Assembly: GCA_008931825.1 (NCBI GenBank)
Contig: QXVZ01000796.1
Location: forward strand, 53,365-103,071
From: Phallusia fumigata
Taxonomy: Eukaryota > Chordata > Ascidiacea > Phlebobranchia > Ascidiidae
Direction of reading: 5' to 3'
Length of the DNA stretch: 49,707 nucleotides
The translations under genes and the position numbers were made by a program. Every line of letters starts with the position of its first letter. Position 1 is the stretch's first letter. The notes beneath the pieces were generated by a model that was not told the origin of the DNA, made no database searches, and saw only the letters and a program-made list of their open reading frames with translations. This document shows positions 14,201-24,288 of the stretch, piece after piece.

Positions 14201-17200
14201 TTTTGTTTGTTTGTTTGTTTCGTTTGAACTTTTTAATAGAAGTTTATTTTTTCCCAAATTTGTTTTTTAACAAGCGTTTTCTTAGTTTAACTTTGTTTTG
14301 TTTGTTGTGTTTAGTGGTTGTTACTACTTGCTATTATGTTTGGTTGTAAACGGTTATAAACTGGTTGAAGAAAAGTCTTGTGCACCTGATTTTTATTTTT
14401 AATGGATGTTTTGTTGAAACATTTACACAAATCTGATCCCATTCAACTACAAACAAAATAATGTCATTTGCCACTGTTTTAGATCGCAAGTGAACAAGAG
14501 GAAAAAGCAAAACTCCAACAAATAATCCAGGGTGGGAATATTTCGGAAGATGTAAAGCAATCTGTACTTTCCCCACCTCCCCCGCCTCCTCCAAGTACCA
14601 TCCCTCCACCTCCCCCACCTGGGGGGTCAATTCCTCCCCCTCCCCCATCAATGGGAATTCCACCACCCCCAGGGGGAATTCCCCCACCTCCTCCTCCTGG
14701 GGGAGTCCCTCCACCTCCGATGGGAGGGGTAAATAAGTTGAACCTCCCCAAGAAACAAATTCCGAAAGCTTCGAATCCACTGAAATCTTTTAACTGGTCG
14801 AAACTTCCTGAAAACAAACTTACTGGAACAATTTGGATGGAACTAGACGACACAAAAGTGGGGTTTTTTTATTTTAGCAATAAAGCGACAAATAATACAA
14901 AAACAGCACCTAATACATTTATCTGCATTAGTTTATTTAATACACTTAATATGTGCTTAAGTGCTTTTGTGTGTTTGGTTTAATTTTTTTGGGAAGAACA
15001 ACAATATAGAAGGTTGAATGTTTAGCACAACATTGCAGGAAGAATATATATCAGATGGTAGTTTCTCACCATGCTACTGTTCTGTTACCTATGCCTGAAC
15101 AGGGGCAAGCTCAAAACCCCATTTTTGCCACAACCACCTGTTATTAGTTTAATATCCAAGTGATTCTTGTTTCAGGTATTGTTCATATTAAATGTGAATC
15201 ACAAAATTCAGCGAACACTTGATGCATTTAAAAGTGTTTAACTTTGAAACTTTTAACAGGCGTTCAAACTGATCGACCTACCAAACCTGGATAACACATT
15301 TTCAGCGTACCAACGTCAACAGGTGAGCAAAGTGTGATGTTGGACTGCATGAATATTGCATGGGTACTTGGGCTGGTGACAATCAATGACTCAGCAATAT
15401 TACATGGAAAAATCATTTAAAACTGCTTTGTTTTGTCCCTTGGTGTTGTTCTGATGTGGAAAATAAATTTTTAAAAAATTTTTAGCTGCATCATCAAATC
15501 GCATCCTGTTAATCTTATTTATTTGCAAAATCTGTGCGAACTTGATGTAATTTGTATATTGTTTGTAAACTTGTTTTATAAATGTTGAAAATGTAAGTTT
15601 TGTCAACTTAGATTGATTACTTCATTAATAATTTAGCTGCATGAGGTGTTCCATCCATTCATTACTGGCAATATATCTGAGCTGGCCAATTACCGCTGTA
15701 ACATTGTTGTAGTTTAGGGGATGTACAAAGCCAAAGGTCACAAAGTCATTGCAAATTAAAACAAAAACTTATTACCACCTGCGAGAATAGAAAAATTTGT
15801 TGGAAATGATTTTCCAAAATTTTTTTTTCAGTTTAAAAATATTTGTGAATGAAAATGGTGGTTTGAAATCATGGGTAGAGAAATTTTTGTGCTTTGGCCC
15901 CCAGCTCATGTCCGAACTATTGCAATGTGCAAGAAGGTATTCTAACTCATATTTGCTTCACTAACACATAATTGCTGTTTGCATGTTTGCATCAGGATAC
16001 TCCACAAAACACTTCAAACAAGGTGAGTGATAATTTGCATGGAAATGGTAAAAGCATAACCATGGTGTATCCTATGCTGTTGACCTTTTTTATTGCATTT
16101 GGTAATAATAAATGTTGGTAAACAACTAAAAAATATAGTTTTTATGAGCTAGTTTGGAACTTTATGTTTTTTTGGATTTAAACATTTAAAGTTTAGAGCT
16201 TAATTAAACTGTACAAAGTTTTATGTAAAGTGTTGGGGACATTTGATTGTTGAAAATAATAAAAAAACATATTGAGCGCAGCCATCAAATTGCCACAATC
16301 ATGGTTTTAGATGTACCTCAGCTTTGCATTTTACGTAAAAAGAAATAATTGCATTTTCTAAAATATAAAAGATATTCTTGGGAAAGACAATGTTGAATGT
16401 TTTTAAAAGTATTTCCTGATTTACAGAAGTACGGTTCACAAGAAGATCTCTCTGTGAAGAAAGTGAAGGAATTGTCTGTGATCGATGGTCGGAGGGCTCA
16501 GAACTGCACAATCCTCCTGTCCAAACTCAAACTTTCAAATGAGGATATTAAAAGAGCTGTTCTCAGCTGTGACAAGGTTAAACAAAATTTATTGTTGTAA
16601 GATTGACAGCAAAAATTCTAATGAGGAAATAAATCACAAAAATTTTGTTTGGCCTAAAATATTCACAGAAATGTGGCTGCGTGATGTTTCCTGTTTTAAC
16701 ATTTTGTCCTAAAGTCACGCTGCTTAAAACCCAACATTAGCAATTTTGCTTCAGAGTGAAGATTTGCAGAAAGATATGTTGGAGCAACTGATCAAATACA
16801 TTCCTACTAAAGAAGAAACGGACATGTTGCATGAACATAAGTCCGATATCAGCAAGATGGCCCGAGCCGACCGATTCCTCTTCGAAATGAGCCAGTATGA
16901 TGAAAAATAATTGTCAATTTTTTTTGCTTGTTTGATGATCCCTTTTTTTGAAAAGTAGTGACTGAAAAACACAAAATTCACTTTTAGTTTTCAATATTTG
17001 CTGCAGAATTCATCATTATGAGCAAAAACTCAAAGCTCTTTTCTACAAGAAGAAATTCCATGAAAGAATTTCCGAGCTGCAACCAAAAGTTGAGGGTGAG
17101 TTTTAACTTAATCATTTTGCCGACCGATGGTGTAAATATGACGTCATTTTCAGCCATTGTGAAAGCAACAAAAGAAATAGAAACAAGCAAAAAGCTTCGA

Positions 17201-18886
17201 AAAGTCCTTGAGATGGTTTTGGCGTTCGGGAATTACATGAACAAGGGTCAGAGGGGGAACGCCTACGGATTCAAACTCCAAAGTTTGAGCAAAATCGCCG
17301 ACACAAAATCTAGCACCAACAGGTGATTGTTACGTCACAAGCAACTGACAATATGAAAAAATAGTGCGACATGGTTTGACTTTCCAGCCAGGGGAATTTT
17401 TTGCAACCAACGTTTAATGTGACGTCACAATTTGTCATAGAAATGTCACACTGATGCATTTCCTCATCGGGATGTTAGAGAAAAATTCCCCCGACCTCCT
17501 TGACCTTGCCGATGACCTCAGCCACATGGATGCGGCGTCACGTGTCAGGTGACGTCACAGTGATGTAATAAGACCAGGTAGTTGCCGCATAATGACGTTG
17601 TTTGTTGTGTCACAGTCTCGGGGAAGTTGACAAGGACATCGCCCTCCTTCGTGTCGGATTCAAGAACCTAAAGACGGAGCTAGACTTGCAGAAAGCTCGG
17701 GTGGCGGCGGGCCAGAACGACCCCGCTGATCAGTTTGTCCCCGTCATGACAGATTTCGTCACTGTCGCTACGTTCGGATTCACACAACTCGAGGAAATGT
17801 CGGTGGAAGCAAAGGAAAGGGTGAGATTGTCAGTCCATTAGTGATGTTTAAAGTAGAATATCGAATCCTAAGGATTCGTATCCAAATTTGTCGTATATAT
17901 CGGGTAATTGGAACCGATATTTCATCAAAAGCGGCGGGTAACGAGCATACGCTATTCGTCTGCCTTTTCTGTAAATGCGAGTGGCATTAATAAACGCAAC
18001 AACGCCGATACATCACCGTTTGTTTTCTTCTTAGCAAATACTAAGCCTCGCGTGTTCAACATGACAGTAAATATTAACAACACACGGGCGCAACAAAATA
18101 ACACCATCAGCAAAAATTCAAATGCATCGTTGATCGCGCAACTCGTGTTAGTTGCTGAGGTGGCGTCACGACAGAAAATCGTGGTTGCTTTACTGGCTTA
18201 TTGTTGTTTTCATGTTACATACTATTTTGTGTATCACTCTGCCAAAATTAATACAAGACTTCGATATTCTGGATTCGAAACAACTATTCTAGAATAGCCA
18301 GCTGTTCTACTATAAAGATCCCTACAGTCCATCTGTCTAACTGGCTTTATCGCGACATTTTGTATCTTGTGTTTTACAACTGATGGTTGAACCTCCACAT
18401 CATGTGACCCACACAACTGATATTTTCCATTTCAGTTTGGCAAAATTTGCGGATTGTTCGCTGAGGATCCAAACAAACTGCAACCTGACCAGTTCTTCGG
18501 GTTGTTTACCACATTTATGGAAACTTTCAACAACGCCAAGAAAGAAAATATTGCGATGAAAAAGAAGAAAGATGATGAGGAGCGAAGGAGGAAGCAAGAG
18601 ATTGAGGTAGGAGGTTGCCCTGGTAACCGCCAAGCTGTTAAATGTAGCGGTTATTTTCATCTTTCAGAGAGAGAACACAAAACAGAAGAGGAAGGGAAAA
18701 TCGGGAGTTGGGAAGAAGGAAGATGCGAGAGGAGAGTTTGATGATCTTGTATCAGCTCTCAGATCCGGTGAGGTGTTCGACAAGGAGGTCAGCAAGTTCC
18801 AGAAGAGGAACCGGAACCGGCGACCTCCTTCTACGTTGGATTCGGAACGCGAAAGAGTCGTCACTAAAATCACCACCAACATCTGA
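2212..18886 (+). CDS. DAAM: DAAM-family formin (Dishevelled-associated activator of morphogenesis)
   Basis: Actin nucleator and elongator acting downstream of Dishevelled/Rho in planar polarity and cytoskeletal control. Coding exons: 2212-2406, 6947-7038, 8216-8351, 8683-8880, 9932-10051, 11185-11355, 11703-11820, 11978-12113, 12201-12259, 12544-12734, 13558-13623, 14483-14857, 15260-15322, 15996-16022, 16427-16576, 16755-16894, 17007-17095, 17154-17322, 17441-17548, 17616-17820, 18436-18606, 18668-18886. All have GT/AG borders and matching phases, giving about 1065 residues (human DAAM1 is about 1078). Visible regions: basic start MPRKKRK; GTPase-binding/FH3 region about 66-400 ([22 protein letters not shown]); coiled coil about 400-490; FH1 proline runs about 525-570; FH2 about 580-960 ([46 protein letters not shown]); DAD about 1015-1032 ([18 protein letters not shown]) followed by basic residues. 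Oddity: about 60 residues that vertebrate DAAM has between exon 1 and the 6947 exon were not found. Both flanking borders are phase 0, so the model stays open. The family call is near certain; single exon edges less so. Confidence 0.96.
3632..3641 (+). repeat. AAACCCGCTT dispersed-repeat core
   Basis: Exact copy of the ten-base core of a dispersed repeat. It is followed by AAAGTGTGCCAAGCCGTGCATGTTGCAAG, written here in overlapping terms as a degenerate form of the TCGTGCATGT...CAAGCGCT half seen in the 68-bp copies at 5962 and 44190. It lies in the anomalous part of DAAM intron 1. Confidence 0.5.
5789..5798 (+). repeat. AAACCCGCTT dispersed-repeat core
   Basis: Exact core copy preceded by AGCTGGTTTGT and followed by a degraded AAGTCGTGC half. 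It sits about 200 bp upstream of the better-preserved copy at 5962-6029. Confidence 0.5.
5962..6029 (+). repeat. 68-bp dispersed repeat copy (AAACCCGCTTCAAGCG family)
   Basis: Begins GGTTGACTACA, contains AAACCCGCTTCAAGCG, then TCGTGCATGT and ends ACAAGCGCT. The copy at 44190-44257 has exactly the same length and order of blocks, and by eye about four of five bases agree. No protein frame, tRNA fold or clear inverted ends were recognised. Confidence 0.7.
7069..7858 (+). repeat. Intronic dispersed element with four internal ~129-bp units, copy 1
   Basis: Starts ATGGGTCCCT and ends with CCTCCCTTCTAGTT. Inside are four tandem units that begin near 7165, 7299, 7427 and 7552. Each reads roughly GCCCCAGNGGTAACCCCGCT then AACCCCCTAAAATGGGTCAAA, followed by a TNCGAATTGGATGAAAT segment and an ACATGTCANTGTG segment. 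The same arrangement recurs at 38224-38996 in the RBFOX gene. No open frame covers it. It lies in the DAAM intron between the 6947 and 8216 exons, on the sense strand. Confidence 0.85.
13558..13623 (+). other. DAAM: DAAM 66-nt in-frame exon before FH1, possible cassette
   Basis: A 22-codon exon (product begins [14 protein letters not shown] and ends VVYEV) flanked by TTAG and GTAAGA, with phase 0 on both sides. It could be included or skipped without a frame change. It sits alone in a 1.75-kb intron between the coiled-coil exon ending 12734 and the FH1 exon starting 14483. I know of no counterpart in vertebrate DAAM. Two tyrosines in acidic contexts (YSEP, VVYE) are visible. Exon status rests on splice signals and phase only. 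Confidence 0.6.
15996..16022 (+). other. DAAM: DAAM 27-nt microexon in the FH2 lasso-to-linker region
   Basis: Encodes DTPQNTSNK between exons ending FSAYQRQQ (15322) and starting KYGSQEDLS (16427). It is phase 0 on both sides, with acceptor ATCAG and donor GTGAGT. Vertebrate DAAM1 has a short neural microexon at this junction (DFFVNSNSKQ after QRQQ), and the shared D...NSK/NTSNK character supports homology. The 25 nt upstream hold three TGC triplets (15973, 15980, 15988), the context favoured by the SRRM3/4 microexon factors. TGCATG, the RBFOX site, occurs at 15980-15985 upstream and 16036-16041 downstream. Confidence 0.85.
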
Positions 18887-19480
18887 CCAATCACAAACAG
18901 ACGTGTGTGGGCGTGGTCCGTGATCCGTGCCACGCCTTCTTAAAAAGGTGTTTGGAGCGCCACCGCGTGGAGACGCAGGCGTCGTACTAACGTGGCGATT
19001 TTCAATTGGCTGTCACTGTACCACATGGTTACATGTCACACAGGCAACGTGCCTTTGATGAACAAATATAAACTGCCCCCCGTTTCTTATGTCATAGAGC
19101 ATTATTGCGTCATAAGCATTCGATTGAACTAATAATTTTTATTTTACCTATTTTTGTTAAACTAACGATTAAACAAACACGTAAATAATTGCCATTGTGA
19201 CTCAACATAGCCTTAATTAGGTGCGTATTTGACGTCATAATGCTTTCAGTCAGTGCATTGTGACGTCACAAAACCGAATGATTTATCGCTTTTTCCGCCA
19301 GCTTGAATCACGTGATTGTTCCGTGCGTTTTGATTGGTGTTCCAAATAATACTCGCTTACCGTTGTCTCCATGACAACCAGGTACTCTCTCCTTTCTGGT
19401 ACCGCGCGACGTCACCGACATGTGACTTTTGACGTAACAATTTACTTATCTGTTGCCATGACTACGTTCGTCGTTTCAAA

Positions 19481-19486
19481 AATAAA
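19481..19486 (+). terminator. DAAM polyadenylation signal AATAAA
   Basis: The first AATAAA in a suitable place, about 0.6 kb after the DAAM stop codon at 18886. The intervening 3' UTR (18887-19480) contains TGACGTCA at 19230 and 19261 and no coding signal. The opposing CAAP1 gene ends just beyond. Confidence 0.7.
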
Positions 19487-19627
19487 GTCAGTTCGTGTCA
19501 GAAGCATGCTTTCTTAGTTTTAAAGATTTCCACACAAACTTACACAGATTTAATATGTTTGACATTTAAATGAAACTTTTGCCTTACTTCTAACAGCCCA
19601 AAGTGATCGGCAATCTCACAACACAAG

Positions 19628-19633
19628 TTTATT
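19628..19633 (-). terminator. CAAP1 polyadenylation signal AATAAA (minus strand)
   Basis: TTTATT on the plus strand gives AATAAA on the minus strand, about 46 nt past the CAAP1 stop codon at 19680. The convergent DAAM signal lies at 19481, so the two genes end nearly tail to tail. Confidence 0.65.
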
Positions 19634-19679
19634 GGACAGTTTGTACGGACACAAGTAAAATCAATTTCACATCCCGAGC

Positions 19680-21693
19680 TTATTTTTCATCGAGTTTTCC
19701 TGCAGCTCGCATCAGGGATTTAATCGCTCTCTCTCGAAGTTGAAGTTCCAGCAACTCCAACTGAGTCTTTTCACTTTCCTTCTCGTGTTTTCCGGAGGGC
19801 ATCGTCTCCTCCAGCATCTCATCGACCATCTCTTGGTATTCCTCATCTTCAACAACTTCCACTGTTTCAATCTCCACGTCACTCGACTCTAACTCCTGTG
19901 TACAACGCAATTCTTGCTTGGTCCCATTTAGACAAAACAGTCAGCGTTTAAACACTTATTTGCAGCTGTAGAGTTAAAACTAAAGCCTAAAAATCATTTA
20001 AAATACTTTGCATTGTATCAATTATCAAAATAAGAAACTTCTAGGTGACTGACTTTGCCAAATATTGCCATTTTAAAAATATCACATTTTGGGGGCCTGT
20101 GGATGAACCGATGGGTGAATTGGGGTAAAAAGTGACAGTGCACAACTTCAGATACCCATCTATCATGTGCAAAAATTTGAAAAAATTCCTTCTTGACCAA
20201 AACGTGTGAAGAAACTCGTGTTAGACAAAAAAAGATGGAAAGGGACGCATATTAAAAGCACACACATCAAAAGTGTTTTGAAAGTGATTCGATATAAGTG
20301 CTGCAGGATTGCAAGGGGAAATATTTTGTCCCACCTCCTCTTCCTCAACAATCGTTATCTCTTCATCACTTGTCACTTCTCCCTCTTCTGATTCAACCTC
20401 CCCCGCATCTTTGGGAGCCGATAAGACATTTTCCTCTTGCAAGGTTGTGCGTTTGGATCCTTCATCGAGTAGAGAAAGAACTTCGCAACTGGCTGTCGTT
20501 GTCGAATCAACAAAGTTGGCCTAAATATTTTAGTGATAAAAACGAAAAGGTTCAGTAATCAACATTTGTTTGTTTTTTGAAATAAAACCTTTTAAAGAAT
20601 CCACTTGAATATTTTTGTTTTTTTTTAATGTAAAATATCCTACATATAAAATGTATGTAGCTTTAGTTTAGGCGCAAAGCAGTCAAACCTGCACTGTTGG
20701 TTGTTCCAAGTTTGCTTTAAATGTGGAAACTTTTGGTAAAGCTTCACTGCTTTCATCGTCACTCGAGTCAGTGCCTGAAGATGATGACATCATCTCACCT
20801 GCCAGTACATGATTGATTCGCTTTGATGACATCACCTTCAAATTTTGGGAGAGAGTTAGATTGAACATAAGGGATAAGGGATCGTAACTATGCTGATTTA
20901 CATAAAGTAGTAAAAACTAAAGGTTGGACAGTTTGAACAAAATTCCTCAATTACCTCGAGTTGTTCAAGGCATTTTCGCTTCAACTCTTCAGGAGGAATA
21001 TTTTTTAAAATGTCTGGCAGCATCGCACTAAGTTTTGGTCCTTTAACGATCCCAAACACGTGATCCATCAGATGTTTTCTATCTTTTACGTAAAAACTAA
21101 GTGGATGTAGATCTTTCTCCAAATTTAGACCCCCATCCTCCATGTCAGAGTCTCCAGTCAATCTTGCTTCTTCATCAGATTTTCTTCTACGGCGCTTTCT
21201 TTTTTCCTTGACATTTTTATTTTTTCTGTTTTTTTCAGTTGGTCGTTTTTTGTTTCCTTTGTGAGACTTCTGGGAACATTAATTAATGTGAAAATAAAAG
21301 TCACTAAGTATTGTCAGCCAAAGATTTTAAAACTTTTATGTAATTTATCATTGGACTGCGAACAATTTGTAAACAAACACTGTGGTCTAATCTTTTCTGA
21401 CTGCTGCTTTTGCGTAAAGATTTGAATGTAATATATCTGGTGATTATGGATAGTTTGCTTTTTTAAACCAGGACTTTTCTACATATCACAAGACCACAGA
21501 TTTTCACCTGTTTTGATTTTTTTTCATCTTCTTTTCCACCCTTTTTGCCTTTATGTTTGTGGCTTTTTTCTTTCATCGAACTACTTTGCTTTTTCTTTTT
21601 GTCATTGTCATCAATGTTTTGTTGCATTTCTAATGAAAATTGTTCCAATCTCTCTGGTGGAACAGCCAACATTGCTTGCCGGTATGCTGACAT
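19680..21693 (-). CDS. CAAP1: CAAP1-like protein (caspase activity and apoptosis inhibitor 1)
   Basis: Human CAAP1 is a conserved nuclear protein reported to restrain caspase activity; its biochemical role is not well defined. Exons on the minus strand: 21693-21508, 21269-20955, 20835-20689, 20520-20335, 19916-19680. All are phase 0 and give 356 residues (human 361). The family block is at about 105-167: EDGGLNLEKDLHPLSFYVKD and KLSAMLPDILKNIPPEELKR, matching human EEGGLDL...PVSFYISDKK and KMLPDVLKN. The terminal LELLELQLRERAIKSLMRAA (about 331-350) matches human LELLELEMRARAIKALMKAG. Residues 50-92 are very Lys/Arg-rich (nuclear-signal-like) and 220-320 are acidic. The start ATG lies 14 nt after the stop of the upstream LYR frame in the same exon. 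The last exon's acceptor at 19917 is weak. Confidence 0.9.
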
Positions 21694-21707
21694 TTTTACA
21701 AATTTCT

Positions 21708-21923
21708 TTAAAGAACTTTTGCCTGGCTATTTTCAAGCAAATAAAAACCTCTTTCCAATTGCTTTTGTTTCTGCTCAGTGTCTGTCACAGATTTTTGTTT
21801 CTGAAACTCAGCTCGGACAAGTTTAAGATAGAAATCCTTGTTGGTGTATTGCAAATCTTGGTAACCCCGTTGCAACAATGATTTGTATAAACCCAAAACA
21901 GCCTGTCTTGACCACTGGACCAT
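21708..21923 (-). CDS. MIEF1-MP: LYR-motif mitochondrial microprotein, MIEF1 5'-leader microprotein (MIEF1-MP/AltMIEF1) homologue
   Basis: A complete 71-residue frame with ATG at 21923 and TAA at 21710-21708. It reads MVQWSRQAVLGLYKSLL, then YTNKDFYLKLVRAEF, then QKQLERGFYLLEN. The human microprotein (70 residues, encoded upstream of MIEF1 on the same mRNA) has WSREAVLSLYRALL, YTDRDFY and RQLEKGL in the same order and spacing. This is an LYR-family fold (LYK here instead of LYR). LYR proteins usually bind the mitochondrial acyl-carrier protein; the human protein is linked to the mitoribosome and mitochondrial translation. Here it lies 25 nt after the BORCS7 stop and 14 nt before the CAAP1 ATG, all in one exon, not beside a MIEF1 gene. 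Confident as an LYR protein; orthology to MIEF1-MP is likely from the ungapped match. Confidence 0.88.
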   Translation of the reverse strand: MVQWSRQAVLGLYKSLLQRGYQDLQYTNKDFYLKLVRAEFQKQKSVTDTEQKQKQLERGFYLLENSQAKVL

Positions 21924-21948
21924 GACCAGATGATCTACACCTTTGAAA

Positions 21949-23189
21949 TTATCTTGGTCGAAGAAGTTTTATTGAATTTAACTGTTCAGTGACGGATTCA
22001 GAAAGTCGAATGCTTTCCCCAATTGCTTCCTCCTGGTAACCGATATGCGTCGCAAGTGCTGATAGTTTATGGAAAGTGTCTGCACTGTTTGCAATCGTCG
22101 ATTCAGCAGATGCAAATGTTCGCTGGACTTGACTTAATGTTTCCAAACTCTTGCTTCCCTAAATACAATGAAGTTCATGTGGTACCTCAGGTTTGGAATT
22201 TATTTTGCAAATGAGTCACCAAATATAACCTTTCACATCTACAGATCAAGCACTTATTTCTAAATTACAATTTGTAACATCCAGATTGGAAAGTTCAAAT
22301 TTTACGCAGAGGAGTTTTTTTCGAAAATGTTTTTATTTTGCGTGGATTTGCACGGACAACGTTTGGAACACCGCTGACTACTAACGCTTTGTTCTGATAG
22401 CTACAGCAGAAAACAGAATAAACTGGCAGTGGCAATGCACTTATTCGATGCAACTTGATGTTAGTCACGCTTCAATACACACAAAATTGTAAGAAGTAGA
22501 ACAGTGTTCTGCAACCATTTTCACTCATGTCACACTCGTAAACTTTCAATATTAACACACCCTAACCTGCATTTTGCACCAAGGTAAACCTTAAGAACAT
22601 TATAATTTTTTTATTTTCTGATTTAAATGAAACATTTAATGCGCAAAAGCACCAAAAGTTACGAAACCCCAAATTTTTAAAATGTTTTTTGAAACATTAA
22701 ACAACGCTCAGCCATGCGTACAAATTTTACGTGTTTCTGTGTTTTCGATTTCACCAAAATGGCATTGTGTTGCCGTTATAGATGTATTGGTAGTCTTAAG
22801 ATTTTTTCACAAATAAATAAATCTATTTACAATACAAAGCAGTTGGTGAAGATTGTGCGCGGATTGTAAAATTGTGCACGGATTTGAACTGAAATCACCG
22901 AAAGTGCGCGGATTATAGGGTCAAAACTAAAACATTGCACGGAGGATAAATCCTCAGCACAGGCCATTCTTTCCAATCTGGTGTAACAATATTAAGAATA
23001 CAAAAACAAGCGGTTCCAAACAGTATTCACAAAAAGTTAAAATTTATAGTCATTGATTTGCAACTTTACCTTGATAACTTGTTTGATGAGCGAAGAAACG
23101 TCAGCAATGTTCGCTTGTGTGCAATTCACAACCTGGAACTTCACGTCGACTTCACTACTTGGCAATTTGACATACACACTCGAACTCAT
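21949..23189 (-). CDS. BORCS7: BORCS7 (BLOC-1-related complex subunit 7)
   Basis: A subunit of BORC, the lysosome-surface complex that recruits ARL8 and kinesin to move lysosomes outward. Exons on the minus strand: 23189-23070 (40 codons) and 22158-21949 (69 codons plus TAA), phase 0, 109 residues (human about 105). The junction LIKQVIK/GSKS matches human LTKQVLKGSRS. The second exon continues SLETLSQVQRTFASAESTI and HKLSALATHIGYQEEAIGES, matching human MAIITTHLQYQQEAIQ. Helical coiled-coil character throughout, no membrane segment. It is the promoter-proximal gene of a three-gene minus-strand cluster. The last codons overlap an AATAAA. Confidence 0.93.
21968..21973 (-). terminator. Possible internal polyadenylation signal inside BORCS7
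   Basis: TTTATT on the plus strand reads AATAAA on the minus strand, within the codons for NSIKLL near the BORCS7 C-terminus and about 20 nt before its stop codon. Two AG dinucleotides follow before the next ATG at 21923. A signal just ahead of a possible spliced-leader acceptor is what a tunicate operon junction would look like. Whether it is used is unknown. Confidence 0.35.
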
Positions 23190-24288
23190 TGCATTTCACA
23201 AACAATTTTGCAAACGTAATCTCCCTTCGTTGTCGTACGTTTAACGCCAGTTAACAGTGCGATTAATTTTACGCTCATCCGAACAAAATTAAAACAAACT
23301 ACAATAAAAATGAGAATTTTTGTGATGATGCTTGGAAAAAAACTTTGCAGAAACATACAGTGCTGAATTCTCTGTCATCAACCAAGGACATAGAGACACG
23401 CAAAGTCTTTGAGTCGGACCAAATTTGGACAATTGCTTACAATTGGGTCAGACGAAGAAACGCTTGCTAAAACAACCAAGTTTATTTTAAGTTCTTGTAT
23501 AATCGTACTTCTACTGTAAAAACCCTGGTTTTGTGAACAGAAGTAGAGGCTGAGTAATGTCATAGTTGATATCAGTTAACAGGAAAATCACTTCGATCAA
23601 TTTTTAAATGTTGAACTCTTGGGGCGTGTGAAATATCAGCATGTGCGTAAAGTTTTGGATCCTTGTGGTGTCTTACGTAATTCTCAGTCTAAACGTGACA
23701 TTACGAAAGGTTCGCTTAAAGCTTACGTCGCTACTTTATGCTAATAGTTGTTCTGAGAAGCGTTGCGTAAACGGCACGGTGCTACAGAAGACTGCACAAC
23801 CATTGAGGTGTTTTGGGGAGATTAAGCATCGCATTGTCGTCATGTATATTCTGTGGTGTCGAGTTGCGTTAAGCAGTTTTTTAACCTTTAGACAATCGTG
23901 CTCGGCCCTGTGTAACTTGCTGGTCATAGTTAATTTCCGACTATTAAATGCACGATTTGCTTCAACGTTGTGTTGTTGTATCTGCAACGAATAATATGAG
24001 ATAATAGAAATATAAACTGAGAATTGCCGAGTTTTGTCCCTGACACTGCTACAGGTTCTAACTATCGTGACCCGTTGCGCTTCTAGGTTCGGTTTCGAGT
24101 GCAAGGTTCCGTAGTAGGGCAATGAAAGCAAAGGCCAATGTAGTGTCAAGCGGTCAGCAAGTTATGTTGGTGCTCTTGTGAATAATGAGTATCAACTTAT
24201 CCAGGCTATACCCGTATAACAACTGATGGACTTAAACTAGGAACTTTTGCGCTGTTTCCTCTGCTACATTTCTGCGTTGTGATTGAAT
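23190..24288. promoter_or_regulatory. Divergent intergenic region between BORCS7 and the CCP membrane gene
   Basis: About 1.1 kb between two start codons that face away from each other, so it should hold both promoters. No clear TATA box, tRNA or repeat is recognised. Open frames of up to 137 codons on both strands here have no recognisable domain. Confidence 0.4.

Noticed and set aside
14334..14853. Long Gly/Glu-rich minus-strand frames opposite the DAAM FH1 exon
   Set aside because: Complement of the polyproline codons of FH1; no independent evidence of a gene.
23641..24149. 117- and 137-codon frames on opposite strands between BORCS7 and the CCP gene
   Set aside because: They are mirror images over the same DNA without motifs, and they fall where two divergent promoters are expected.
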